A stretch of 64,000 nt of DNA. Source: Karstenula rhodostoma CBS 690.94 (taxonomy: Eukaryota; Ascomycota; Dothideomycetes; Pleosporales; Didymosphaeriaceae). Shown piece after piece: positions 24,201 through 39,200 of the stretch. The stretch spans positions 1,317,397 through 1,381,396 of the forward strand of contig MU001499.1 of NCBI GenBank assembly GCA_010093485.1. The letters run 5' to 3'. How positions within the stretch are numbered: the first letter of the stretch is position 1; every line of letters begins with the position of its first letter. Under the pieces are notes generated by a model. That model was not told the origin of the DNA. It did not search any database and was given only the letters and a program-made list of their open reading frames with translations. Made by a program: the position numbers and the translations under genes.

Positions 24201-27200
24201 CTGGAAGTGAGGAGGGAGCAAGCTGCATTGCCTGCTGAAAATCTTTCTGCTAGACTCGAACAGATCCAGCAGGGAGAGGTGAAAGGTCTTGGCCTCTCGA
24301 TGGATGAACCTGTGGCTATCCACCCTACCCTGTCATCCCGTGTGCACGATCAGTTTCCCGGGCAGGATCTCGCCCACTTTGCTACGCCCTACCTGCCTCG
24401 AGGACCCGTGCATACAGCTCCCTTGGCACCTAGCGCGCCTCTCCCCGACGTCCAGACGCGAGATTTCTCTGTGACGCGTAGCAGAGATCCTTCACCATCC
24501 AAGTCCTCCTCAACCCTTCAAGATGCCGCGCTGGGTGCCCTCGTAGGAGGTGCTACCGCTGCTATCCTCCACCGCGCTTCATCGCCAGTAGCATCCGAAA
24601 ACGACTTCATGGGCGGTTCCCCCGACCAAGACACCATCAACTCTGCCGCCCCGCTTCCGGAACCCTCAGAGCCCGAACGACCTGTACTCGAGCGAGGCCC
24701 TTCTAACTCCAAGAAAACCAAGAAAGGCAAGAAGGGCTCCAAGGGAAAGAACGTCGACCTGGGCCATGAACCGCCCAAGGAACTCGCGGCAGAAGACTAT
24801 GCCGAGATGCGTGAGGCCGATGCTGCGGATGCCGTCGAAGGATGGTTCAGCGCTCCCGTGCAGGAACCCAAGGTTGTTGTTGAGGAGCAAGAAAAGAAGC
24901 CCGAGGAGGTCAAGCAACCGGAACCTAGCCCGGAGTTGCTCAGGAGGGAGAGCAAGGGAAAGAGCAAGGCAAAGAAGAAGAAGGTGAAGAGGGGGAGTGT
25001 TTCTGAGGCTGTGGAAGCGCCGACGCCGACGCCTACCGAGGAACTTCCTCAGCCCTCACCGTCTGGTGATGCCAAGGCTGTCGAAGAGCCGGCTCTTCCT
25101 AGCTCATCGAAGGATGTAGAAGCGCTGACGCCTACCGAGGAACTTCCTCGGCCCTCACCGTCTAATAACAATAAGGCTGTCGAAGAGCCTTCTCTTCCCA
25201 GCTCATCGAAGGACGTGCCGGAATCTTATCCACCCAGCTCATCGAAGCATGTGCCAGAATCTTATCAACCCAGCTCATCGAAGGACGTGCCAGAATCTTA
25301 TCAGCCCAGCTCATCGAAGCACGTGTCCGCACATGACACAGGCTACATCCCCGGATCCTCATCCTCCTATATCCCTACCTTCAACGACAACGAAGACGTC
25401 TGGGACCGCCCCACCGGCGAAGACGACGCCACGCTCGTGGGCGAGCCCGGCGCCGGCACGTCACCTGAGATACTGTCCAAGGAGTTCCGACGCCAGAAAC
25501 TGCTCGATAATACGGCGCCTAGGGGCAACGACGAAATTGCGGTGCAGCGCGCCGTCATCGGCTATGGGGACGATAGCCCGCTTGCGAGAGAGATGCTGGC
25601 GAGTAAACTGGGGGCGTTTGAAGAGCCGAAGAAGGAGGAGAGCAGGTTACAGCTTACGACCCCGACGAGTATTGCGATCGAGCCTGTTGCGCAGGAGCCT
25701 GCACCGGCAACGGTGGAAACGGTGGGTGAAGATACCTCTTCGGTGTCTAAGAGCAAGAAAGAAAAGAAGAAGGGGAAGAAGGGGAAGCGTGGAAGCCAAG
25801 TCATCGATACCGAGCCTACTGCACTTCCTTCCGAGCTAGAGACAGGGGGAACTGCAGATGCGCCATTACCTGCCGCGCCATCGATACAAGAACAGCTCGA
25901 GCACGACATTCTCCAACCCGCGTTCGATACGGAGTCCACGCCCGCGGAAGAACGCAAACTAAGCGACGATCCTAAGCCGGCCCATGACGCTGGCGATGTA
26001 TCGCAATACCTCATCACCTCTTCATCGACCCCCTCCCCTCCGCCTGAGCCCGCCACCCTCCCTTCCACTGCCCCATCCACGATCCAGGAAGGCAAAGAAG
26101 TTATTTCCGAGACTTTGGAGAAGAAGAAGAAAGGGAAGAAGGTAAAAACTACTACACCTGAAGCTACGTCGGGCTGGGGCAAGAGCTTCCTCGGCGCGCT
26201 TGGCTTGGGCAAGAAGCAGGCATCCACCTCTGAAATGAAGAGTGCTGCGAAGACGCCGACGGAGGAGAAGGGCGAGGGTAGCGCTGAGATTGTCCTTGCG
26301 CCTGTGGCCGAGAGCGCTGCTCTTGAGCCGACTAGGTCTGTTGAGGAAGCGAAGTCCGTATACGATGCTGGCGATGTGTCGCAGTATCTTATTGCAGGTT
26401 CTGAATCTGCAACGCCTGAGCGTGCGGGTACGCCTGCGGTCGAGACGTCGGAGAAGAATAAGCCGCTGTCCGAGAGTGTATCTGAGGTTGAGACTGGGCG
26501 CGAAGAAGTCGTCTTCAAGCCTGTTGTTGAAGCACCGACCGAAGACGCAGCACGCTCCGAAACCATTCTCGAGCCTCCCACGATCGCCGATGAATTCGTC
26601 GCTGAACCCATCATCGAATCAGCCATCAAAGATGCAGCTCCGGTTGAAACCGCTCCCGAACCTTCTACCCCCGCTGAACAGGACGAGCGGGCTCCCACAT
26701 CTTCAGCGAAGACGAAGAAAGACAAGAAAGCGAAGAAAAACAGGCGTGAAAGCGTGCAGCTCGATGCTCCAGTTCAGCTTGATGCCCCCTTAGAGTCTGA
26801 AATCCTCGCCCCAGCAATCGATGAAGCGCCCGAAGCGCCATCCGACAACACCCCCGATAGCTCGCGCGACCTCAGCATTCCCAATGTCATCCTGCAGCCC
26901 GCGGAACCCGCTGTTCCTATGGATATTGAACCAGCCAAGTCATCTGACACACCCTTTGTCGAGAACGAGAGCGTCAAGCCCATTGAAGTCGCTACGCCTG
27001 TTGAGAACGAATGGGCGCCGCTGTCGAAGAAAGGCAAGAAGAAGGGAAAGAAGGTGAAGGTTGGGGAACCTGAACCTTCTGCTGTGGATGTGGCGGTGGT
27101 CCACGAGCCTGTCACGCCTGCTGGTCTTGAAGTAATTTCCACCGACAAGCCCGTGCAAGAGTCTATCACCCGTGAAGTCGATCCGGGAGTTGAGCAAGTT

Positions 27201-30200
27201 GAGCTTCAACCTACCGCTAAGGACAAGTCTATCGAGATTGCCACGCCGGAAGTACCTTCCACCGACAAGCCCTTAGAAGAGTCTGTCACTCGTGAAGTCG
27301 ATCCGGGAGTTGAGCAAGCTGAGCTTCAGCCTGCTGCTAAGGACAAGTCTATCGAGATTACCACGCCGGCTAAGGAAGATGTGCGTGCTGATGAGAGGCC
27401 TGTGGAGGACATGCCTGCACCAGTTGAACAGCCGGTTGAAGAAGCAGCCCCGCTTTCGAAGAAAGACAAGAAGAAGCGGAAGAAGAGTAAGGGGCCCAGC
27501 ACTGACGACACAGTCGAGCTTGGCACTGCGAGTATTGTTGAGCCGTTGGTAACGAAGGCTGAAACCGCGCCTGAAGACAAGCCTAGCACAACGGACATCA
27601 TCGAAGAGCAAAGGAAGCAACCATTGCTAACAAAGCTTGACGCACTCTCCGAAGCCACGTCTAGCGAAGAAGTCCCGGCTTCGATCCAGCTGCCAACTGA
27701 GGATGATGCGAATGCTTCTCTTTCCAAGAAGAATAAGAAAAAAGCCAAGAAGACGGCGAAACGGGGCTCTGTGGGTGGGAGCGAGCCGTCTACGAGTCTT
27801 GGAGAGATGGCCACCGAACCTACCACCCCAGATGCCGGCGAACAGGTTAAGGAGCTCGCCGCGCCCGTTGAGTCAGAAATCATTAGCGAAGGCCAGCTTG
27901 TCGAGGAAGCATCGACACCGGTACAACTCGACGTTCAGCTACCCAAAGACGACAAGCCCATAGAAGATACTCCCACGCAAGAGCAAGCCGAGGACGAATT
28001 GGCAGTGCCTCTTCCCAAGACCGAGAAGAAAACAAAGGGCAAGAAGGGGAAGCAGGCAGCTGCTGAACCTAGTATTTCAAAACCGAGCGAGGAGCAGAAA
28101 GAGAGCGATGTGCTCACCGATGCCACCGCACCAGAGTCGGTTACTCTGGATACTCCCGTGAATCAAGATACGGCTGCAGTCAATACCGAGACTTCTACGG
28201 TCGCCGAAGACAAGCCAGAATCCACTCCGCCAGTGCCCGCTCCACTTGATGCCCCTGCTCCTGTGCAAGCTATTATCGAGGAAGAGCCGGCACCCGTCTC
28301 TAAGAAGGATAAGAAGAAGGCGAAAAAGACATCGAAGCGCGGCTCTGTTTTGGATATCGAACCTAGCACCACAGAGACAGTTAATGAGGCGGAGGCTAAG
28401 CTATCCGTGGAAGATGCCACAGTCGGGTCTACTCCCTCGACCGAAGATAAGCTAGGGGAAGATGTTACTTCGCTAGCGGACGCTCCAACCGAAGGTGTTT
28501 CTGCGGATCAGGCTCAAGTGGAGTCTACCAACACTACTAAAGACAGAGCAACGGAAGACGTCCTTGCGCCTGAAGACGCCTTTTTTGAAAATGTGTCTAC
28601 GCCCGCGGAGACTGCGCTCGAGGAACCAGCAAAGCCTCTTTCCAAGAGGCAAAAGAAAAAGGGCAAGAAAGGACAATCTGTTGATGTTGAGCCTGCCATC
28701 ACAGAAGCTGTTAACGAGGTTGACTTTAAGCTACCCGTGGAGACCGCCCAAGTTGAACCTACCATCACGGAGACCCCAGATCAGCAGCAGCCCGAGCTCA
28801 TTTCTGAGACTGCACAAATTATGTCAGCCGAGACCCCGAGAGACCAGCCTGCTGAAGAGCTTGCTGCACTGCCAGTGACCAAGGCCGAAGATGAGACAAC
28901 CAAGATGTCTTCTGCTCCTGCCCAATTTGAGCCTGTCACCATAGATGCTCTCGATCAGCAGCAGCCTGGACTCGTTACGGAAGCTGCGCCAGTGCAACCA
29001 GCCGAGGAACTTTCTGTGCCGCCAGTGACCCAGGTGAACGACAAAGCAACTGAAGATCCCTCTACTCCCATCACCCCTCAAGTCGACGAATCCGCGACAC
29101 CTCTTTCCAAAAAGGCCAAAAAGAAGAAAGCAAAGAAGGCCAAATCCGTCGACATCGATCCGCTCCCCACAGATAGTTCGGAACCTCAGCAACCCACCTC
29201 TGACGACCCACCTCCTCCCTCCGCGGCGCCTGAAGAGCAAAAAGAAACTGATGTCACTACCCCATCCACTGTTTTCCCGATCGACGAGCAGAAGACATTA
29301 GAGCCATCGGATCTCCCTCAAATCGAGTCTAGCGCGCACGTGCTCACCACTACTCCAGATGCGCCCGTGCACGGCGAACCTGTGGAGAACTCTGCTGAGG
29401 GCGCTGCACCTGTGGGCGACGATGGGGCTATGCCGTCGAAGAAGGATAAGAAGAAGAAAGGGAAGAAAGGCAAGTCGACTGAGCCCAGCACGCCGGCCGT
29501 CGATGAGCCTGCCGATCCGTTCGTAGAGGCCGTAGAGCCTCTCGCGACGGAGCAAGCTACTGAGCCTGCGATTCCTGAGTCTTCTCAAAAGGAAGGTAGT
29601 CGCGATATCCTAGAATCCATTGAGGCTGTTCCTCCTGCACCTATTGAAGGCCCTGCAGAGGAGATCGTCCCTGCCACTTCGTCGAAGAAGAGCAAGAAGG
29701 GGAAGAGAAAGGAAGAATCGATCAGCCAGGATGTTGAGCCCGAGCTTACACCTACTCCCACTGCGGAGGAGCCTGTCGTTGATGAAAGTGCGGCCCGTGA
29801 TGTGGAGGACGCAGTGCAACCATCGGAGGTCGTCGCGCCTGTCGAGCAGGACGACTTGAAATCTTTCAAGCCCATTGAAGAAGAGCCGCTTGTGGATGAG
29901 ATGCCCGCATCTCAGGTTGCTGTCTCTGCTGACAGCATGACCACGTCGCAACCTTCTGAGCCCGTCGATAAGGAGGTGGTCGTGCCTTTGAAGAAAGAGA
30001 AAAAGAAGAAAGGCAAGAAGGGAAAGACGGCATCGGGGACTGTGACGCCTATCATAACTGATGCTGAACTCGAAACTCGCGACATTGCAATTGAGGATAC
30101 TGTTGCTGCACCTACCGCGCCAGTGGACGTTCACGCTGTTTCTCAGGAAGCTTACGTGGAACCTGAGATTCAGCATGCCCCCTCGGGTCTTCCCACCGAA

Positions 30201-33200
30201 GACAAGCTCATTGCCGAGCCTGAGATCCAGTCCACCGCCGATACCGATATCCAGCCTGTGGTTAATAAGCCTACCCCCTTAGATCTTCCCACCGAAGACA
30301 AGCCTATTGCCGAGCCTGAGATCCAGTCCACCGCCAATCCCAATGTCCAGCCTGTGGTTGATGAGCCTGTCGTTGAGCAAGAGCCTGCTACACCGCTCTC
30401 GAAGAAAGATAAGAAGAGGTCTAAGAAATCGAAGAAAGATGCCAGCGAAACGGAAACGCCCCCAACGTCCACACCCAGTGAAGAGACTCCTGCCCCCGTT
30501 GAGCCGCCAATACTGGAAACACCTCTTATATCTGAACCGCACGACATCACACAGCCTGAAGTCTCGCTTCAGCAGGACAGCACTCCGGTCGACCAGTTGT
30601 CCTCAAAGCCCCAGGTCGAAGTACCTTCAGTGGAGCCGGAACAGAAGGAAATTGATGACTCAAATCTTTCCAAGAAAGACAAGAAGAAAAAGAAGAAGAG
30701 CAAGAGCGTCTCCATTGTCGAAAGCGAACCCGTCACTCCAATACAGGAGATTCCCGAGCCAGTATTGGAAGAGCAGCGTTCCGGGCCAGTATTGGACGAG
30801 CGGCGTTCGGAGCTAGTATTGGAAGAACAGCATTCTGAGCCGCAGATTGAGACACCTTCAGCCGTGCCCGCACCAGTGCAAAACGACAACGTGCCGGAAA
30901 ACAAGTTGGAGACTCAGGCACCTAAGACGCCTACCCCAGAACCTACAAAAAGCGTCTGGACCGACTACGTTCCCCCTCCACCTCCAGAGAAAGAGACGGC
31001 CACGCAGAAGAAGAGGAGGCTGAAAAGAGAGGAGAAAGAGAAGGAAAAGTGGGATGAGGAGCAGCGAGAGCGCATCGCTCGAGAAGAACGAGAGGCAGCG
31101 GAAGTGGCCGAGGCAGCTCGTACTGCTGAAGTAGTCGAACAGCCAACGCCCGAAGCCTCTGTTGAGGAAGCCAAGGAAGTGCAAGTGGTTGAGCAGCCTG
31201 CCGAACCCACGTTCGTAGCAACGCCAGCCCAGCCGTCAACACCTCTGCCGCTGCCTACCGATGAAGCAAAATATGAACAAATCGCTCCTGCGCCGAACGT
31301 CGAAGAGCCAGCTGTCAAATCGATTCAGGAAGAGGCCCAGGCAACATCGCTTTCAAAGAAAGACAAGAAGAAAGCCAAGAAAGCGAAGCGTGCATCTAAC
31401 GTCGAAGATAGTGAGCCTTCAACGCCAACGCTACCCGAAGATCAAGCCAAGGAAGTCCCATCAGACGAGCAACTCCCTGTTTTACCTCAACCAGAAACAG
31501 ATGTTCAGACTGAGCAAGGATCTGCAACGCCTGCCTTTGATGTCAACGAGGACAAAGCAACTCCTTCTCCAACTCTGCCTGTGGACGAGACACGCATTGA
31601 AGTACCGCAACCTGTTGTGGATGAGACCAAAGATGAACCCGCTCAGGAAGACACGGCCGCAGCACCGCTTTCCAAGAAAGACAAGAAGAAAGCGAAGAAA
31701 GCAAAGCGTGGTTCTGTCGTAGACAGCGCACCCTCCACGACCCCTGCCACTCCGGTCGAGGAAGCCAAAGACCCACTCTTGATAGATCCGCCTCCACCCC
31801 CGGATCCGGACCCGCCTGCCACTGAGGCGCCTGCCACTGAGACGCCTGCCCCCGAGACGCCTGCCCTTGATGAAGCCAGTGCTGAGCCCGAGCAAGTCGA
31901 ACCCGCTGCGCCGCTCTCGAAGAAAGACAAGAAAAAGGCAAAGAAGGCGAAGCGCGGATCCGTCGTCGAAGAGAAACCTGCCGTGTCGCAGGACGATGCT
32001 TTTTTAGCATCTGAGACGGGTGAGCGTCTCGTTGGTGATGCAGAGCGCCACGACGGTGGGGCTGCAGACACCATACAACCCGAGCTGGCTGTGGAAAGGT
32101 CTTTGGAAGCCCCGCTCGCTGAGGCAGATACGTCTGTTGATGTAGAACGGAATACGGGATCGGAAGTAATAGCTGCGGAACCGGAAAGCTCGATTCTTCT
32201 CGAAGAGACTTTGGCTGCGTCTGACGAGCCGAAGGAACCTCCAGATAAGGCTTTGCCTACTTCTACGCCAAAGGGGATTAAGGAACCTCTCGCAGAGACT
32301 TTGTCTCCGTCCGTGCCAGAGCCGCCTCAAGAACCTACTCAAGACGAATGGGCATCCGCGTCGACAGAGAAAGGGAAGAAGGGAAAGAAGCGGGGGTCTA
32401 TCGTTGAGGAGGCTGCACCTGAGCCTCCCACTCAGACTGATACCGTCTCCGCCGATATTCCCACCTCTGACACTCTAATTGAGCCGACGCAAAACGATCT
32501 CCCTCTCCTGTCCGAGCCAATCACCGAACCCGCTAGCTCAATCCTACCTGAGCCTGAAGTTCAAGCCACTGGAGAACTTGCGAAGGATCTTCAAGTCGAG
32601 CCCTTCGAAAGCACTACAGTTCCGCCTGAGGAGCCCGTCAACGTTGAGCAAGAACCTACATCGTCTTCCAAGAAGAAAAAGAAAAAGAAGGACAAGCGCG
32701 CTTCAGCAATTGCAGAGCCCGCGCCTGAGGTCCCAACTGCCGAGCCTACTTCTGAGCAACCTACTTCTGAGCAACCTACTTCTGAGCAAGTCACCGAGCA
32801 ACAGACTGTCGAAGAGCCTTCTGTTATTCTTCCTGATGCGCCACAAGCAACCATTCCCGGGCACAGCGAAGCACAGTCGCAGGAAAATGCGCAGGTCACC
32901 GAGCCCACTAATCTGGACATCGCCCAGAATTCTCGCGATGTCGTCCCAGAAGGTGACAAACTCAACGAGGCGGATAACTCAATTGTGCCCACCCTGGCTG
33001 AGCTTGCACGATCCGAGAGCCAGGTCGTTGAAGAATCAGCGCCACCTGCTAAGCTTTCCAAGAGAGACAAGAAGAAGGCGAAAAAGAGCAAGGACCAGTC
33101 TGGCACTGCCACTCCGGTTCCCGAAGTCGTTGCTAAAGCCCAGCCTGCACCTGTCATGGAGCCAATTACTATACCCATCAACGAAGCTCAGCTAGAACAG

Positions 33201-36200
33201 GCCGTGGAACCTGTTCCCGAAGTCGTTGCTCAAGCCCAGCCTGCACCGGTCGCGAATCCAACTGCCGTGCCCATCGACGAAGCTCAACCAGAACAGGCTG
33301 TGGAACCTGTTCCCGAAGTCGTTGCTCAAGCCCAGCCTGCACCGGTCGTGAATCCAACTGTTGTGACCGTCGAGGAATCTCAACCAGAACATGCCGTGGA
33401 CCCTGTTGTTGAAACAGCTGCCGTGTCCAACGAAAAGGTCCCGACTCTCGACACACAAGAGCAATCGCAGCAGCCCGTGGAAGACGAATGGGCTGGGCTG
33501 TCGAAAAAAGACAAAAAGAAGGCGAAGAAGGGCAAGGCTAGACAATCAGGCACAGCAACGCCTGTCACAGAGGATGCACCGGAGACGACTGTCGAGGTCG
33601 AACAGCCTACTACCACAGTCAAGAAACTACCTACTGCCACAGTCGAGGAGCAGGCCGCTGCCACGGCCGAGGAACAGCCTACTGTCACAGCCGAAGAACT
33701 GCCGAGTGTAACAACTTCCGAATCGCATGTGGATATAGATGCAGATTCCAAGGTGTCCGAACCGCAGAGCGAAACTGCTGGCCAAGATGTCGCTCTTACC
33801 ACATCGGTGGAACCTGAAGTCACGCCTTCTACTCCTGTTCCCGCGGAAGTCGCCGAAAGGGCTGCACTTCCCGAGACCGTGGAACATACAATTGCTCCCT
33901 CACTCACAGAAGTCGAAAAACCTGTCCAAGACGAGTCCTCGTCAATGTCAAAGAAAGCTAAGAAAAAAGCCAAGAAAGAGAAGGGCAAAGTTTCCGAGCC
34001 TGCAACACCAGTCGTCGAAGAACCCCCTCAGCTGGAGGTTGAAGAGAAAGAATTCAGCTCGCGCACTGAGATCCCGACCGAGGAGCCACTCACTGCTGCA
34101 CCTTCTGCTCATACTGAGGAGACAAGGGAAATCATTCCCGAAGTCCCGCTTGAACAAAGACCATTGGAACCCACGCCAGATACTATTAGCAAACATGTGC
34201 TTGCACCTGTCTTCACAGAACAGCTATCTACTACTTCAACAACGCCTGTGACTGAAGTACAGGCTGAAGAGGCGAGGGAGATCGTGCCTGAAGTCCCGCT
34301 TGAACAAAGGCTATTGGAACCTACACCGGACAATGTTGACCAACATGTGCTTGCACCTGTCTTTATCGAACAACCATCCACTGCTTTAATAGCGCCTGTG
34401 ACCGAAGTACAGGCTGAGGAGGCGAGGGAGACCGTTCCCGAAGTCCCACTTGAACAAAGACCATTGGAACCCACACCAGACACTGTTAACAAACATGTGC
34501 TTGCACCCGTCTTCACAGAACAACCATCCACTACTTCAACAGCGCCTGTGACCAAAGCACAGGCTGAGGATGAATCGGCTGGACTGTCTAAGAAAGCTAA
34601 GAAGAAGGCGAAGAAGGACAAGGGCAAAGTTTCGGAGCCATCAACGCCAATCGTCGAAGAAATTCCAGAAGCGCAAGCCGACAGCTCGCGCGATATCGCA
34701 CCCGTTGTTCCAGAAGCTGCTGATGTTGCCGTTACCCACGAGTCACCGATTGTCCCTGCGGCTATCGACGTTAGCGTCAACGAGGATGTTCAATCAAGCT
34801 CTGCGCACGTAGCGCAAGACCACAGCATCGCAGAACCCATCTCTCAACCTATACCCGAGCAGGAAGAGACCGCAGTCGACGAATTGGCACTTATTCCCGC
34901 AAAGAAGAAAGGCAAGAAGGGCAAGAAGTCCGGCACAGTAACTCCTGCCGTTGAAGCTTTTGTCGAGCAAGTCCCGGAAGTCAAGGAGGAGCTTTCAGAA
35001 GATGTTGTGATAGCCGATGTCCAGCCAGTAACTGGAGACACTGCGGTGCCCTCGATTGAAATCGCTGAATCTCGCGACGTTCCCCACGCCCCTAAGATTG
35101 ACGAAGCTCAAATTGTCTCTGTACCTGAAGCCAAACAGGAAGAAGCTGACGTCAACGAGTCGGCTACTTTACCTGCGAAGAAAAAGAAGGGCAAGAAAGG
35201 CAAAAAGTCTGGAACAGCGACACCTGTTCCCGAAGCGCTTGTGGAACGTCAAGCCGAAGAACAGGTCACCTTCGAGGCGCCTGTTGAGGAGAAAACAATT
35301 ATTGAGGACGTCAAGGAAGTCCCACAGGAGCCTCTGGTACATGAACCTACGACCGAGCAGCCTATCGAAGAGCCAAAGTCAACGGAAGGAACAAAATCTC
35401 AGGCCGAGCAGGTGCCAGAACCACAATCCGAGGAACAGCCACGTATCGAACAGCCAATTGAGGAGAGCAAAGACTCCGATAGTTTCCAACCTGCGACTGA
35501 GCTCGTCGCGGAATTTAAGGATGAACGGGCGGCACCTGTGTCAAAAAAGAAGGGCAAGAAGAATAAACGCCAGGCCTCTCTTGCTACTTCAGTTGCGGAA
35601 GAATCGTCTCTACCGCCAACTAAACCTGATGTGTCAACGCAACAGGATCCTGCGACATCAATCGTTGAAGAAGCACAGCCAGTGCCAATTGAACCCGAAC
35701 CTCCAGTACAACAAGATCCTGCGACATCAATCGTTGAAGAAGCACAGTCAGTGCCAATTAAACCCGAACCTCCAGTGCAACAAAATCTTGCCACATCGAT
35801 CGTTGAGGAAGCACAGCCAACGCCGATTGAGCCTGAACTTTTATTGCAACCGGATACTGCGCAGACGGCTGTTGAGGACGTTGCTAAACCAATTTTTGTA
35901 CCTGCTGCAGAGCCAGATGTGCCAACAGGATCTGCTTTATCTGAGCCTCCAGCCGAGCTCGAGGATCAACGGGCTATCCCTGCTCCCAAGAAAAAGGGTA
36001 AGAAAGGCAAAGACAAGAAATCCGGACCGCAGACGCCCATCGTTAAGATCAGTGAGCCCGTTTTCGGAGACGCTGAGGTAGTTCCCGAAGTCCATGCAGC
36101 GCTTCACTCTATCGGCACTGATCAGGTTTCCGAGCCATCGCAAGCGGATGCACCTGCCGAACCAGTGCAAATAGAGGCAGCAGAAACAACCGAAGCTGAG

Positions 36201-39200
36201 AGGCCTGTGCTGGAGCGTAAGCTTAGCAAGAAGGAGAAGAAGGCTAAGAAGAAAGCTGTGGCTTCAACTCTGGATGTCGAAACTATCGTCGAAAACGCAC
36301 CTCCACGTGAGGAGCCAATACCGGAGCCCATCCAGGAGCCCATTCAGGAGCCCATCACAGAGCCCTTACATACTCGCGAAACCGTCGACGCATTCACCAT
36401 CCCCGGTGTCGATGTTTCTGCACCTGAAGTCTCCGAGCAGCCTCAAATTGAGACTGCGCAAACGTTCTTTAGAGACCATCCACCAGCAGAAGCTTCACCT
36501 TTGCCCGTTGTTGAGAGCCAAATCGTCAATACTGCAACAGAGTCTATCCCAGAACCCAGCGACCTTCAGCCGAAGGATGCAGAGGCTGAAGACGAGTTGG
36601 CTAACTCCGCTCCCAAGAAAGGCAAGAAAGGAAAGAAGAATAAGAAGACTAAGAACGTAGTGGAAGCCGAGTCACAATCTCCTGACCCCATCGATATAAC
36701 CAGAGAAGGTACGATCGAGTCTCTCGTTGAGCCAGTGCTATCGGAGCCTACCGCCGCGTCCGACATCAAGAAAGAAGGCTCCGATTTGCCTGTCTCTTCC
36801 CAATTTCCAGACTCCAAGCGCGAGTTGGTGGATGAGCCAATCGTAGAACCTATACACGTTGAAAATGCACCAGTATTGCCGATCGAATACGCTCAGGATG
36901 TGCCGCAGCAGCCTGCAGCAGAGTTCGAAGCTTCTCAGGAGCCAAGCGTACCAGTATTGCCGATCGAACACGACCAGGATGTGCCGCAACAGCCTGCATT
37001 AGATGTCGAAGCTTCTCAGGAGCCAAACGCTACACTCGCGCAACCCGAAACCTCTCACAAACCTGAAGTCGTGGATGAATTGGCACCCATTGGTCGCAAA
37101 GCTTCCAAGAAAGACAAGAAGGGGAAGAAAGCTAAGGAAACAGCCCCTGAGATGCTCCAAGAGACAGCAGAGTCCAGCGTCCCTACGACGACGGAACCTG
37201 TACATCAACCCGATCCGTCTGCGCCTGCTGAGCCTGGATTGCAGCTCAAACTAGACGTCGAAGCATTGCCCATTGAAACAACTGTCGAAACATTGCCCGT
37301 TCAATCAGCTGTCGAAGTGCCGCCAATCACACCCGCATCGGAGCCAGCTGCGACTGCCGATCTACCTGAGGATGCACCAAAGGAGGCGCAAGACGATGAG
37401 TGGGCCCTTCCTGCTAAGAAGTCAAAGAAGGATAAGAAGAAGGGAAAGAAGAGCAAGTCCACTTCGGAAGCCACCACGCCTATTGTTGAAAAGGAAGTTG
37501 AGCTGGTTTCTGAACCAACGGCTGTAGATGCTCCTATAACTTTGGTCCAGGAGGAGCTTCAACACGAAGAACAGCTTCCACCCGCTGAACAGTCAACAAG
37601 CGGGCCGCTTCCAGAGGTCCTTGCTCAAGACGCCCCCAAGGAAGCACCGGCTAGTGCGGTCGAGCAGCCCATCATCGAAAGCCAACCGCCCTTTGCACAA
37701 GACACTCCGCCTGAGCTGTCTACCACCAACATCGATCCCTCAACGAATTTGGCCAAAGCTGTCCAACCCTCGCCTTCGCATCAAGCAGTTCAAGATGAAG
37801 CTGCTAACCTCAGGCAACGTTCCGAAGCCCTTGATCGACAACTGTCGGTGGATGATGTTCCTGAAGCTTCCACTCCAGCACCTACGTCAATGCTCGATGT
37901 AGTCAGTAAGCTCAGCAAAAAAGACAAGAAGAAAGCCAAAAAGGGCAAGGCAACCACTTTCGAAACTTCTGAGCCATCGACGCCAGCTGAGCCTGAAGCC
38001 ATTGTGGATACTAAGGAGGTCATCCCCGAGCCTGTTCCGGAAGAGAATGTACCAGATATATCCCACAAGCAAAGCAAGACGGCCAAAGCTGCCCCTTTTA
38101 GCTGGGATGAGCCCATGGAAGAGAACACCACCATTCCAACTTCCGATCACATTGAGACAATCACCGAGCAACCCGTCGAGCGGATGGAACAGCATGAAGT
38201 TGTCCAGGAGGCCGCTCAATCGACCCCCATTGTCGCTGAAAAAGCCGATGTCTCAGCTCCAGCCGAGCCGACAATCAAACCGGTCGCAGCTCCAGCGGAA
38301 CCCGCAGAGCCAGTCGTGGACGCCTCACCTGCTTTGCCGCGCAAGCTTAGCAAGAAAGACAAGAAGAAAGCGAAGCAGGTCGATTTCGCGTCGGAGAAGC
38401 CGGTCGACGAGTCCCTTGAGCCGATTTCTAACCCTAAAGACAATGACGTCGTCATGCAAGAACCAGAGCCAGTTGCAGTCCCAGAAGTTGTTTTGATCGA
38501 GGAGCCATCACAAGTGCCAGACACAGTCGAGGAAGTGCCCCCCTTAGCTCGCAAGCTGAGCAAAAAGGAGAAGAAGAAGGCGAAGCACCAAGCTGTGTCG
38601 TGGGACGAGCCAAGCGACGAAGCCAATGACCTCACACACGTACCTTTGGACCGCGATTTCTCCACCGCGGAGCCTGAAGTCATTGTCACCGATCCCATTG
38701 TGCACGCGGATGAAGCCTTGCCCTCGACTGCCCCAGAGGTCGAAGGGGCTAAGGAGGATTCCGCGCCACTCTCTCACAAGCTTAGCAAAAAGGAACAGAA
38801 GAAGGGCAAAGCTGCAGCACTGGCTTCGGACGAACCGATAGCTGGATCCTCAGAGTCCACAATTTTGACCGACGTCCGCGATGTCCCACCAATATCAACT
38901 GATCCGCAGCCAACGGCCGAACAACAAGACATCCTCGTCGTCTCTGGGCCTGCAGTCGCTGAACCTGCAATATTATTGCCTGAGCCAACTGCAGTGCCCG
39001 AGGAGGTTTCCATCACGGCTGACGAGCCCCGTTCGTTGTCTTTGGCGACATCTTCACTTACGATCGACGAGAAAACTGACGTTACGCCTGTGGTCGAAGA
39101 TGAACCGGCTGTTGTTCCTGCTCTTACCCGCAAACAGAGCAATAAGGATAAGAAAAAGAAGGGCAAAACAGCTGCATTTGAGCCTTATGAGCCTACTACG

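Noticed and set aside
25200..25325. CRISPR-like regular repeats at 36-bp spacing
   Set aside because: The repeats are contiguous, in-frame coding units in a eukaryotic gene, with no spacers.
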